DNA of 64,000 nucleotides from Lutibacter oricola (GTDB lineage: Bacteria > Bacteroidota > Bacteroidia > Flavobacteriales > Flavobacteriaceae), in NCBI RefSeq assembly GCF_900106565.1, contig NZ_FNNJ01000003.1, forward strand, positions 124,001-188,000. Reading direction: 5' to 3'. Numbering within the stretch: the first letter of the stretch is position 1; the number at the start of each line of letters is the position of its first letter. Below are positions 56,641 through 64,000 of this stretch, one piece after another. The notes under the pieces were generated by a model. That model did no database searches and was not told the DNA's origin. It worked only from the letters and a program-made list of their open reading frames with translations. Both the position numbers and the translations under genes were made by a program.

Positions 56641-58398
56641 TTAATCTATTGTAATTCCAGTTTCATCTATATTAACTTCGGCTTTTTTATTTTTGTCGTT
56701 GACCTTTATATTAATACCATTTTCATCAATTTTTAAATTGAATTCATCCTGCTTTTTTTTGTAATCTTCACCAAAAATAGCTGGGTTACAGTCTAAACAT
56801 TCAAGCCCTTTTTCTGTCATTTTATAATATTGTTTTGGCATATCTCTATCGTATATGTTCTGTACATTATCAATATCATTTAAAAATGTTTTGGTAGACT
56901 TGTCTAAAAATATAATTGAATTTTTAGGTAAATAAACCGTAATATCAATTTGTTGATTTTTGTATTTATTTTTGTATTCAGATAAAAAATAACCGTTTAA
57001 ATTTAAATTAGAGTCAGTAAGTTTAAATTCATACTCTATTGATTCTGCATCGTTATTAGCGGTTAATCGATTAGACCCTTGCGACTCTTTTCTAATTTTT
57101 ACAAATGCCGTATTGTTATCAGTTGATTTAATGTCTACATAAATTCTATTAGAATACAGCTTTTTAATATCGTTATCAAAAACAGTTTCAAAATTATATT
57201 GTCTTCTTAATTCTTTTCTGTTCGAAAGGTTTTCATCACCAATCATTTTAATATTTAAAGTATCTGTACTAACTAAGTTTAAATCTTCAGTTTGTTTATA
57301 AACTCCGTTGTGAGCAGTTTGTGTAGCAAAGTTTAAACCGGCAAAACCTAAACCTAATAATGAAATTATCCAAATACCTAAAAGTGATAGTTTTGTGGTT
57401 GTGCTAAATGATTTAATATTGTTAGATAAAATTTTTAACCCTAATAAAAATAACACTACAAATGGTATTGCTACCGCAAAAAATAAAAATAAAGCTAATA
57501 ACCAACTTGGTAATACAGAGTCCATCATAAATGGAGGTAAATCTATAAATGCTGAAGAGTCGTTAAAACCTCCGCCAAAATCGAACAAACCAATACTACC
57601 TATAGAAAGTAAAAGTAGCACTCCAATTATAATCATTACTGAAGAAATTAGAATTAGTATAGCTCCAATAAATTTACCAAACACATTAAATATTGCAGTA
57701 ATTATTTTAGCAATAACGTCTATTAACTCTTGAAAACCCGATTTGGCTTTATTTTGAATATCTTTTTTTTTTATTTGATCGGTTACATTGTTAACACCAT
57801 CTTTAATATTTTCAGAAACATCGTTAAATTCTTCACGAATTTTTTTCTCAATGTTAGAAATATTAACTGGTTCACCTTTCATTTGTAACTTTTCTGTAGT
57901 TGTTTCAGCAACTGGAATAAGTATCCATAATAAAGGATAAATTAAAAATCCAACACCAAAACCAAAAGCTATTACAAGCCATATAATACGCATCCATATT
58001 ACATCTTGGATACCAATATAATGAGCTAAACCAGCGCAAACACCACCAAGAAACTTATCTTCACCGTCTCGAAACATTTTTTTACTAGTTGTTCTTTTTC
58101 TGTAGATTGGTTCATCTTCAAAAATTTCTTCATCAACTAAATAATCTTCAGGTTTACCCATAATTTTGGTAACCTCTTCAATATCACTTTCGTTAACAAC
58201 TTGTCTAGCATCCTTAACTCTTTCAGAAAGTAGTTCGCTAATTCTATGCTCAATGTCATTAATTATTTCATCTCTACCTTGAGGATCGTCACTTAAAGAT
58301 CTTCTAATTGCATCTAAATATCGTTTTAGTTTTTGATATGCTATTTCATCAATATGAAAGAAGATGCCTCCTAAATTTATGTTTATAGTCTTATTCAT
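56641..58398 (-). CDS. PspC-domain membrane protein
   Basis: A 585-residue membrane protein. Residues 1-90 are a helical HAAS-like region (IDEIAYQKLKRYLDAIRRSLSDDPQGRDEIINDIEHRISELLSERV). The PspC domain (about 108-165: KMFRDGEDKFLGGVCAGLAHYIGIQDVIWMRIIWLVIAF) has its transmembrane helix. Three or four more helices follow (about 235-350), then a large extracytoplasmic domain (360-585) of DUF4097-like beta character. Its start overlaps the PadR stop by eight bases, so the two are translationally coupled. PspC domains mark membrane-stress responses in other bacteria. Confidence 0.9.
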   Translation of the reverse strand: MNKTININLGGIFFHIDEIAYQKLKRYLDAIRRSLSDDPQGRDEIINDIEHRISELLSERVKDARQVVNESDIEEVTKIMGKPEDYLVDEEIFEDEPIYRKRTTSKKMFRDGEDKFLGGVCAGLAHYIGIQDVIWMRIIWLVIAFGFGVGFLIYPLLWILIPVAETTTEKLQMKGEPVNISNIEKKIREEFNDVSENIKDGVNNVTDQIKKKDIQNKAKSGFQELIDVIAKIITAIFNVFGKFIGAILILISSVMIIIGVLLLLSIGSIGLFDFGGGFNDSSAFIDLPPFMMDSVLPSWLLALFLFFAVAIPFVVLFLLGLKILSNNIKSFSTTTKLSLLGIWIISLLGLGFAGLNFATQTAHNGVYKQTEDLNLVSTDTLNIKMIGDENLSNRKELRRQYNFETVFDNDIKKLYSNRIYVDIKSTDNNTAFVKIRKESQGSNRLTANNDAESIEYEFKLTDSNLNLNGYFLSEYKNKYKNQQIDITVYLPKNSIIFLDKSTKTFLNDIDNVQNIYDRDMPKQYYKMTEKGLECLDCNPAIFGEDYKKKQDEFNLKIDENGINIKVNDKNKKAEVNIDETGITID

Positions 58399-58735
58399 TT
58401 TCAGTTGGTTTATTGGTAGTTACAATGTTTACAGCTTGTACTAAATCGCTCCAAGTTGTATTTAATTCTTTTAAAAATAGTTTTCCAGTTTCGGTTAATG
58501 CATAATATTTTCTAGGTGGTCCAGATGTTGATTCTTCCCAACGGTAGCTTAATAAACCTGCATTTTTTAGTCTAGTTAGTAAAGGATAAACAGTTCCTTC
58601 AACAACTAATAATTTTGCATCTTTTAATTGCGATAATATTTCAGAGGTATAGGCATCTCCATGTTGTAAAATGGATAAAATGCAGAATTCTAAAACTCCT
58701 TTTCGCATTTGTGCTTTTGTATTTTCAATCTTCAT
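58391..58735 (-). CDS. PadR-family transcriptional regulator
   Basis: A 114-residue winged-helix regulator of the short PadR type (MRKGVLEFCILSILQHGDAYTSEILSQLKDAKLLVVEGTVYPLLTRLKNAGLLSYRWEESTSGPPRKYYALTETGKLFL). The C-terminal dimerisation helix is short. It overlaps the PspC gene by eight bases and lies 31 bases after the DUF4870 gene. PadR proteins commonly repress their own operon; a pseudopalindrome over the operon promoter (59194-59216) is a candidate site. Confidence 0.93.
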   Translation of the reverse strand: MKIENTKAQMRKGVLEFCILSILQHGDAYTSEILSQLKDAKLLVVEGTVYPLLTRLKNAGLLSYRWEESTSGPPRKYYALTETGKLFLKELNTTWSDLVQAVNIVTTNKPTENE

Positions 58736-58766
58736 AAGTTGATGTTTTTATTATAAAAGCTAATTG

Positions 58767-59144
58767 CTACTTTATAAATTCTATAGTTAGTGGGTATTTA
58801 AAAAATTCGTTTCTATTTGCTTTAATAGCGGCCTGTAATATTAAAACAAAGCGAATAATACCTAGAATAATTACAAAAGATATACCTCCAAAAACTCCTG
58901 TAAAACTAGGTAAGTGAAATAAGGCAATAGAACCAATACTTAAACCAACTACAAAATTGTATAGTAAAAAACTTAAGTTAAAGTTTACTGCTTGTTTACC
59001 ATGTGCATCTAAATTTGCACTTTCATCTTTTTTTAATTGCCAAAAAATTAATGGTATTAAAACTCCTCCCAAAGGAAATACATAACTAGCAAAAGCTGAA
59101 ATATGTATTAAAAATGCGTTGTTCGATTCTGTTTTTGTTGTCAT
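58767..59144 (-). CDS. DUF4870-domain membrane protein
   Basis: A 125-residue protein with three to four transmembrane helices and the DUF4870 signature (FLIHISAFASYVFPLGGVLIPLIFWQLKKDESANLDAHGKQAVNFNLSFLLY). It heads the PadR-PspC-GIN operon, with a predicted transcript start about 24 bases upstream. Function is unknown; family members often neighbour stress or envelope regulators. Confidence 0.9.
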   Translation of the reverse strand: MTTKTESNNAFLIHISAFASYVFPLGGVLIPLIFWQLKKDESANLDAHGKQAVNFNLSFLLYNFVVGLSIGSIALFHLPSFTGVFGGISFVIILGIIRFVLILQAAIKANRNEFFKYPLTIEFIK

Positions 59145-59173
59145 AATAGTGTATAACCTTTTATTGTTCTATG

Positions 59174-59206
59174 CAAATATATGTATAAAAAATAGTATTA
59201 TGCAAA
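59174..59206 (-). promoter_or_regulatory. Promoter of the DUF4870-PadR-PspC-GIN operon
   Basis: On the minus strand TATATTTG (59174-59181) matches the -7 consensus exactly, and TTTG (59203-59206) lies 21 bases upstream, slightly longer than the usual 19. The predicted start is about 24 bases before the ATG at 59144. Confidence 0.6.
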
Positions 59207-59216
59207 ACATAGTACT
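59194..59216. promoter_or_regulatory. Candidate PadR operator
   Basis: AGTATTATG and CATAGTACT are inverted with one mismatch around a five-base spacer (CAAAA), and the spacer is the -33 TTTG of the operon promoter. A regulator bound here would block RNA polymerase. PadR is encoded in the operon, so autorepression is the simplest reading. Confidence 0.5.
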
Positions 59217-59300
59217 GTAATTTAACAATTTATTAACAAAATAATTCTTTTTTAAAGATTGAAAAATTTGAGTAAATTGTAGTCTAAAAAAAACTACTAA

Positions 59301-59762
59301 ATGAAAGTAACAGTAAGTAAATTAAATAAATATTTAATGTTTAAACTGCCTTCTGCATATTTATGTGGAGTTAAGTTAAAAGCGTTAAATGATGCAAACG
59401 CTAAAGTAACAGTTCGTTATAAATGGATTAATCAAAACCCGTTTAGATCTATGTATTTTGCAGTACAATCAATGGCTGCAGAGCTTAGCACAGGAGCTTT
59501 AGTTGTAGCTAAAATACAAGAGAGTAACCAAAATATTTCTATGTTAGTTACACATCATGAGGGAACATTTACCAAAAAAGCTGTTGGTAAAATTACTTTT
59601 GTTTGTGAAGATGGTTTGTTAATAAATGAGGCAATTAAAAATACAATAGAAACTGGTGAGGGACAAACTATTGCAATGAAGTCTATAGGGAAAAATGAAG
59701 AAGGTGAAACAGTTTCAGAATATAAATTTGAATGGGGTATTAAACTAAAAACAAAAAAATAA
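59301..59762 (+). CDS. DUF4442-domain hotdog-fold protein
   Basis: A 153-residue protein of the DUF4442 family, which has the hotdog fold of acyl-CoA thioesterases. Visible features include KLPSAYLCGVKLKALNDANAKVTVRYKWINQNPFRSMYFAVQSMAAELSTG, with the Asn-Pro-Phe and the helix-start Ala-Glu-Leu typical of the fold. A catalytic role is possible but unproven. It is two bases upstream of the AIM24 gene and divergent from the PadR operon. Confidence 0.85.
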   Translation: MKVTVSKLNKYLMFKLPSAYLCGVKLKALNDANAKVTVRYKWINQNPFRSMYFAVQSMAAELSTGALVVAKIQESNQNISMLVTHHEGTFTKKAVGKITFVCEDGLLINEAIKNTIETGEGQTIAMKSIGKNEEGETVSEYKFEWGIKLKTKK

Positions 59763-59764
59763 TT

Positions 59765-60565
59765 ATGAATGCACACGAGATAGATTATAAAATTAATGGT
59801 GAAGAAATGCAATATGTGGAGATTGAATTAGATCCACAAGAAGGTGTAGTTGCAGAAAGTGGTAGCTTTATGATGATGGATGATGGTATTAAAATGGATA
59901 CTATTTTTGGAGATGGTTCTAATCAAGAAGAAGGAATTTTAGGTAAGCTTTTTTCCGCAGGTAAACGATTATTAACTGGAGAAAGCTTATTTATGACAGT
60001 TTTTTCTAATATTGGTCAAAATAAAAAGCATGTATCGTTTGCAGCTCCTTATCCAGGGCAAATTATACCTATAGATTTAAGTGAATTAGGAGGTAAGTTT
60101 GTTTGCCAAAAAGATGCTTTTTTATGTGCTGCAAAAGGTGTTACAGTTGGTATAGAATTTTCTAAAAAATTAGGTCGTGGTCTATTTGGAGGTGAAGGTT
60201 TTATTATGCAAAAGTTAGAAGGCGATGGTTTAGCATTTGTTCATGCAGGTGGAAATATGAGTAAAAAGGTATTAAAAGCAGGTGAGGTTATAAAAGTTGA
60301 TACAGGTTGTGTGGTCGGTTTTACTAAAGATGTACATTATGATATCGAATTTGTTGGAGGTATTAAAAATACTGTGTTTGGTGGTGAAGGCTTGTTTTTT
60401 GCTACCTTACAAGGGCCAGGAACTGTTTATGTACAATCGTTACCATTTAGTCGTTTAGCAGGAAGAGTATTGGCATTAGCACCTCGAACTGGAAACAAAT
60501 CTAGAGGAGAAGGAAGTATTTTAGGTGGTATTGGAGATATATTAGATGGAGATAATAGAATCTAG
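59765..60565 (+). CDS. AIM24/TIGR00266-family protein
   Basis: A 266-residue beta-rich protein of the AIM24 family: EMQYVEIELDPQEGVVAESGSFMMMDDGI, GPGTVYVQSLPFSRLAGRVL near the C-terminus, and a central LFGGEGFIMQKLEGDGLAFVHAGG repeat of the double-stranded beta-helix. The eukaryotic relative acts in mitochondrial inner-membrane organisation; bacterial function is unknown. It starts two bases after the DUF4442 gene and ends at a terminator. Confidence 0.93.
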   Translation: MNAHEIDYKINGEEMQYVEIELDPQEGVVAESGSFMMMDDGIKMDTIFGDGSNQEEGILGKLFSAGKRLLTGESLFMTVFSNIGQNKKHVSFAAPYPGQIIPIDLSELGGKFVCQKDAFLCAAKGVTVGIEFSKKLGRGLFGGEGFIMQKLEGDGLAFVHAGGNMSKKVLKAGEVIKVDTGCVVGFTKDVHYDIEFVGGIKNTVFGGEGLFFATLQGPGTVYVQSLPFSRLAGRVLALAPRTGNKSRGEGSILGGIGDILDGDNRI

Positions 60566-60571
60566 TGCAAT

Positions 60572-60608
60572 AAAAAAAAAAGCCGAAGCATTTGCTTCGG
60601 ATTTTTTT
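60572..60608. terminator. Bidirectional rho-independent terminator
   Basis: CCGAAGC and GCTTCGG flank an ATTT loop, with an A run on the left and a T run on the right. It is shared by the AIM24 gene (plus) and the sigma-factor operon (minus), whose last stop lies at 60607 within the T run. Confidence 0.88.
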
Positions 60609-61248
60609 ATATCTCTAGCGACGCTAGTTCTTTATAATTCTTTTTTAATCGTCTTAATAATATGCCATATACAACTCTGTAAAACAAGCATAAGAGGGCT
60701 ACCATTATAATAAAAACAATTATTTGAGTAACTAACATAATGTTAAACATAAGTGCTTCGTTAACGTTTTTAGTGTGCTCTGGGTCAACAAGCTCCATTA
60801 ATATTTCACTGTTAGAAAACATAACTATATTAAAAATTATAGTTAATATAACATACAGTCCAATATTGTAATAAATGTAGTAATTAACAGTTTTTCGAGT
60901 TTTTAAAATCTTCTTCATTAAAACTTTTGTATTATCAATTACAGATATTGATTTAAAATTTTTATAAAATAAATATAAAAAGACAGCAACTACAATGTAG
61001 TGAATAACTTGTGAAACATGTAAAAATGTTTTTAAATGAAATTTCTCATAAATTTCAATATAACTATCTGGCACAAGTAAATTAAGTAATGCCCAAAAAG
61101 CAAATTCAGCAATACAAATAATAAAAATCCATTTTACTATTGACGATGACCTTTTATGAATCATCTTATATATTTCGTCAAAACTTAATGTAGGGTATTT
61201 TGACTCTTGTTTTTTCCAGTCCTTTTTCAGTAAATCTAATTCGTCCAT
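60607..61248 (-). CDS. Four-helix membrane protein, putative partner of the sigma factor
   Basis: A 213-residue protein with an N-terminal cytoplasmic part (MDELDLLKKDWKKQESKYPTLSFDEIYKMIHKRSSSIVKWIF) and four transmembrane helices at about 40-60, 77-96, 123-144 and 168-190. It starts two bases after the stop of an ECF sigma factor, the usual anti-sigma position. The N-terminal motif recurs in flavobacterial genes beside sigma factors, but there is no zinc-binding anti-sigma domain and no FecR-type periplasmic domain. An anti-sigma role is inferred from position. Confidence 0.8.
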   Translation of the reverse strand: MDELDLLKKDWKKQESKYPTLSFDEIYKMIHKRSSSIVKWIFIICIAEFAFWALLNLLVPDSYIEIYEKFHLKTFLHVSQVIHYIVVAVFLYLFYKNFKSISVIDNTKVLMKKILKTRKTVNYYIYYNIGLYVILTIIFNIVMFSNSEILMELVDPEHTKNVNEALMFNIMLVTQIIVFIIMVALLCLFYRVVYGILLRRLKKNYKELASLEI

Positions 61249-61250
61249 AC

Positions 61251-61745
61251 CTAAGGATTTAATATTTTTTTAAGTCGTGTTTTAATTCTATTCATTTTAA
61301 CACGAGCATTTACCTCTGAAATACCAATTGTTTCTGATATTTCTTTATAGTTCTTATCTTCTAAATATAAAAAGACAAGCGCTTTGTCAATATCTGATAA
61401 TTGATGAATAGCTTTGTACATAACTTTTAGTTGCTGCTCTTCAGTATCATCATAATCAGTTGCTTCAATTTTATGTAAAACGGTGTCAAAATCTTGAGTT
61501 TTAACTGTTCTTTTAGACTTTCTGTATAATGTAATAGCTGTGTTTAAGCCAATTCTATACATCCACGTACTAAGTTTCGAGTCTCCTCTAAATTTTGGAT
61601 ATGCTTTCCATAATTGAATGGTTATTTCTTGAAATAAATCATTGTGAGCGTCTTGGTTTGTAGTATAAATTCTACAAACTTTATGTATTATATTTTGGTT
61701 CTTTTGAAACTCAGATATAAATTTATGTTCAAGCTCTTTGTTCAC
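61251..61745 (-). CDS. ECF-type RNA polymerase sigma factor
   Basis: About 164 residues from the GTG at 61745. Region 2 is DLFQEITIQLWKAYPKFRGDSKLSTWMYRIGLNTAITLYRK; region 4 is LSDIDKALVFLYLEDKNYKEISETIGISEVNARVKMNRIKTRLKK. A TTG at 61763, six codons upstream, is also open and directly preceded by a stop; no ATG is available. I prefer the GTG because family members begin close to this point. It is coupled to a membrane protein gene two bases downstream. The window does not show its target promoters. Confidence 0.88.
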   Translation of the reverse strand: MNKELEHKFISEFQKNQNIIHKVCRIYTTNQDAHNDLFQEITIQLWKAYPKFRGDSKLSTWMYRIGLNTAITLYRKSKRTVKTQDFDTVLHKIEATDYDDTEEQQLKVMYKAIHQLSDIDKALVFLYLEDKNYKEISETIGISEVNARVKMNRIKTRLKKILNP

Positions 61746-61810
61746 GGTTAGATTTAATTTCAATTATAGGTATACTTACTTATAAAAATGTTACACTTTT
61801 TATTAAAAAT

Positions 61811-61842
61811 AAAAAAAGCAACTCTTAGTGAGTTGCTTTTAA
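61811..61842 (-). terminator. Rho-independent terminator of the DUF4369 gene
   Basis: AAAAGCAACTC at 61814-61824 and GAGTTGCTTTT at 61830-61840 around a five-base loop, with a T run on the minus strand. It lies about 20 bases after the stop of the minus-strand gene at 61859. Confidence 0.87.
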
Positions 61843-61858
61843 AGTTATTTTATTGTTG

Positions 61859-62560
61859 CTATTTTTTTTCAAGTTCTTTTATTCGTTCTATAAACTTATT
61901 AAGTTCAATACCATATTTAGATTTTTTCATTTTTTTTGATAATGATTTATTTATGGTATCTAAAAGTTTTACGTTGGCATAATTTAATTGTGACAATGCA
62001 AGAAAAGGAGCAATTTCATTTTTGTTATGCGTTAAAGCATAATTAACAGTGTATAAATACTTTCTACGAGTTAAACTATTTTCTTGTTTTTCAATATTAG
62101 CTACTACATCTAAACTATCTGCTTTGTGAGCTTCAAACCTAGCTTTGATTAAATCAAGTTGCTTATCGCTAAATTTTTTAATCATTTGGTTATGCTCTTC
62201 TAACAATTCTTGGTTTTTAGATCCGGTAATTTTAGCTGAAGTAGTAAATTTGTCTAGTTTTGTGTTTATAGTAATTTCACCTTTTTCACCAAAAAATGAA
62301 AGAGATTTACCCTCTAAATTATCTAATTGAATCGCATACATTTCAGGGCTATCTACGTTATCTACTAAAGTAAAAACACTTTCTCCGTTTACTTCAACAG
62401 AATCGATACTTACTATAATAGAGTCGTTAAACTTTTGTAAATAAACAGTTCCTTTTTTTAATCCATCAATAGTTCCTGTAACTGTCATATTACCCGATTT
62501 ATTTCTTCCACAAGAAAATAAAATAGTAACTAAAACAATACAACTTATTAGTTTTTTCAT
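61859..62560 (-). CDS. DUF4369-domain lipoprotein
   Basis: A 233-residue lipoprotein (signal ending LFSC-GRNKSG, C17). The N-terminal half is a DUF4369 domain (GNMTVTGTIDGLKKGTVYLQKFNDSIIVSIDSVEVNGESVFTL...YAIQLDN). The C-terminal half is a charged helical region ending in ELEKK. In many Bacteroidota proteins DUF4369 precedes a thioredoxin-like domain; that domain and its CXXC are missing here, so this is a stand-alone short form and not an obvious truncation. It is probably cotranscribed with the DUF819 gene 53 bases upstream. Confidence 0.88.
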   Translation of the reverse strand: MKKLISCIVLVTILFSCGRNKSGNMTVTGTIDGLKKGTVYLQKFNDSIIVSIDSVEVNGESVFTLVDNVDSPEMYAIQLDNLEGKSLSFFGEKGEITINTKLDKFTTSAKITGSKNQELLEEHNQMIKKFSDKQLDLIKARFEAHKADSLDVVANIEKQENSLTRRKYLYTVNYALTHNKNEIAPFLALSQLNYANVKLLDTINKSLSKKMKKSKYGIELNKFIERIKELEKK

Positions 62561-62613
62561 TCTTTATTATTTATAAAGCAAATATCAATCAAAAAATCCA
62601 TTAATAAAAGAAA

Positions 62614-63933
62614 TTATACAGCAACTATTTCCGAAACAATTCTCATTAATTCGGCAGTTAACATAGCTCCGTAAGTTCCAACAACATAGCCAAAAACAGC
62701 TAATAATACACCCACAGTAGCTAAAGATGGGTGAAAGGCTGCTGCAACAACAGGTGCTGATGCCGCACCTCCAACATTTGCTTTACTACCAATTGCTAAA
62801 AAGAAATATGGAGCTTTAATTAGTTTAGCCATAATTACAAGTAATAATACGTGTGTAGCCATCCATACTAGTCCAACAACTAACAAACCAGGATTGTCTA
62901 ATATTTTAGTTAAATCCATTTTCATACCAATTGAAGCTACTAAAATGTAAATAAATACACTTCCTATTTTACTTGCACCTGCACCTTCATAAGTTTTTAA
63001 TTTAGTAAAAGATAAAATAATACCTAAAAAAGTAGCAATACTAATCATCCAAAAGAATTTTGAGCCAAAAGATGACATTGCTGATTTTGGGTTTGCAACA
63101 GATTCGATGTTTTCTTTTAAAAAGGTAGACATACCTTCAGCTCCCCAATGAGAAATTCCAACTACGGTAAAAGCAATTCCTAAAATAACCATAAGGTCAG
63201 TTAATGAAGGGTTTCTTGAAATTTTAGCACCATAGCTAGAAACTTTTTCTTTTAACTCTTCAATAGCAGATGTATCTGCCTTTAACCATTTGTCAATTTT
63301 CTCTTTTTTTCCAATACCAAAAAGTAAAATAGCCATCCAAATATTAGCAACAACAATATCAACAATTACAAAACTTGCATAATTTGCTTGGTTAAATTTA
63401 TAAATTTCTAGCATTGCAGCTTGGTTTGCACCACCTCCAATCCAACTTCCTGCCAATGTTGCTAAACCTCTCCAAACAGCATTAAAATCGGCACCTCCAA
63501 CAGTTTCAGGAGAAACTAAAGACACTAATAAAATAGCAATAGGTCCACCAATAATAATACCTGCTGTACCTGTTAAAAACATTATTAAGGCTTTAGGTCC
63601 CAAGTTGAAAACAGCTTTTAAATCAATACTCAATGTCATTAAAACCAATGCGGCTGGTAAAAGAAATCTACTGGCAACATAATATGCCTGTGATTTACCT
63701 AATACTTCAATTAATTCTCCTTGTTCATTTTCTATTCCCCATTCAGGAGAAATAATTCCTAAAGTAGTAAATAATGCAGGCAACATATAGGCCATTAATA
63801 ATGCAGGAATAATTTTATAAAACTTTTTCCAAAACTTGTTGTCACTATTTGAAGTGTAAAAAACAAAACCAAGGCAAAGCATTAATATTCCAAAAACAAT
63901 TGTGTCTTGTGTAAAAAAGGGTGTAGTATCCAT
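62614..63933 (-). CDS. DUF819-family membrane protein
   Basis: A 439-residue protein with about 11-12 transmembrane helices. DUF819 hallmarks are two related halves with the motifs GGADFNAVWRGLATLAGSWIGGGANQAAM at about 151-179 and AIGSKANVGGAASAPVVAAAFHPSLATVGVLLAVFGYVVGTYGAMLTAELMR near the C-terminus. Relatives are suspected transporters, possibly for amino acids, but no substrate is established. The ATG at 63933 directly precedes a hydrophobic segment. A DUF4369 lipoprotein gene follows after 53 bases. Confidence 0.92.
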   Translation of the reverse strand: MDTTPFFTQDTIVFGILMLCLGFVFYTSNSDNKFWKKFYKIIPALLMAYMLPALFTTLGIISPEWGIENEQGELIEVLGKSQAYYVASRFLLPAALVLMTLSIDLKAVFNLGPKALIMFLTGTAGIIIGGPIAILLVSLVSPETVGGADFNAVWRGLATLAGSWIGGGANQAAMLEIYKFNQANYASFVIVDIVVANIWMAILLFGIGKKEKIDKWLKADTSAIEELKEKVSSYGAKISRNPSLTDLMVILGIAFTVVGISHWGAEGMSTFLKENIESVANPKSAMSSFGSKFFWMISIATFLGIILSFTKLKTYEGAGASKIGSVFIYILVASIGMKMDLTKILDNPGLLVVGLVWMATHVLLLVIMAKLIKAPYFFLAIGSKANVGGAASAPVVAAAFHPSLATVGVLLAVFGYVVGTYGAMLTAELMRIVSEIVAV

Positions 63934-64000
63934 AAAAAAATTAGATTTCGGCTAAAATACATTTTTTTAGGAAGTTTTTAAGATTAAAATTTTTAGGTTT

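Noticed and set aside
61859-62560. Truncated thioredoxin-like (TlpA) gene
   Set aside because: The protein ends in a charged helix followed directly by a good terminator; there is no remnant of a thioredoxin domain downstream, so it is more likely a genuine short DUF4369 form.

Overview
The window is chromosomal DNA from an AT-rich member of the Bacteroidota, most likely a marine Flavobacteriaceae. The evidence is three SusC/SusD-type outer-membrane pairs, many short-signal lipoproteins, promoters with the Bacteroidota -7 element TAnnTTTG, almost no Shine-Dalgarno sequences, and a ribosomal-protein block in the order rpsL-rpsG-fusA-rpsJ-rplC...rplQ followed by carA, eno and gltA, with no tuf gene inside. 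I see no rRNA, tRNA, CRISPR array, insertion sequence or prophage.

Layout. 1-5144 (minus): a SusC/SusD pair and the start of a third lipoprotein cut by the window edge. 5420-9508: radC, a polysaccharide-deacetylase-like protein and an acyltransferase-like protein, converging on a lipid-linked-glycan flippase gene. 9730-13293 (plus): a YjjG-type HAD phosphatase, a lipoprotein, a DUF5723-type outer-membrane protein and an unknown secreted protein. 13354-16377: rarA, a rhomboid protease and rlmB; the 328-base gap before the rhomboid gene holds two repeat structures. 16451-23113 (minus): a four-gene SusC-SusD-lipoprotein-lipoprotein operon. 23541-28220 (minus): a second SusC with a nutrient-binding SusD-like lipoprotein. 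28384-30033 (minus): a BamA/TamA-like barrel protein. 30180-47289 (plus): the fused str-S10-spc-alpha ribosomal block, including secY, infA, rpmJ and rpoA. 47382-51392: carA, eno, gltA. 51475-53778: two amidinotransferase-fold hydrolases (one CtlX) and an Rrf2 regulator. 53837-55642: a large uncharacterised protein with a cysteine cluster. 55815-59144 (minus): a DUF4870-PadR-PspC-GIN envelope-stress-like operon. 59301-60565: DUF4442 and AIM24 proteins. 60607-63933 (minus): an ECF sigma factor with a membrane partner, a DUF4369 lipoprotein and a DUF819 transporter-like protein.

How it works together. The ribosomal block, carA, eno and gltA are growth-rate housekeeping genes. The three SusCD systems import oligomers across the outer membrane, but no glycoside hydrolase, peptidase or dedicated regulator is encoded with them, so their substrates cannot be read from context.

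The least explained signals are non-coding. They are an exact 21-base-period array of three 14-base palindromes before the rhomboid gene, a terminator-like hairpin inside the S10 operon between rpsJ and rplC, inverted-repeat leaders before rpsD, rpoA and rplQ, a LacI-type palindrome before eno, and a pseudopalindrome over the promoter of the PadR operon. Among proteins, the 601-residue cysteine-cluster protein is the best candidate for new biochemistry. I did not find a clear multi-gene system that I would call new.
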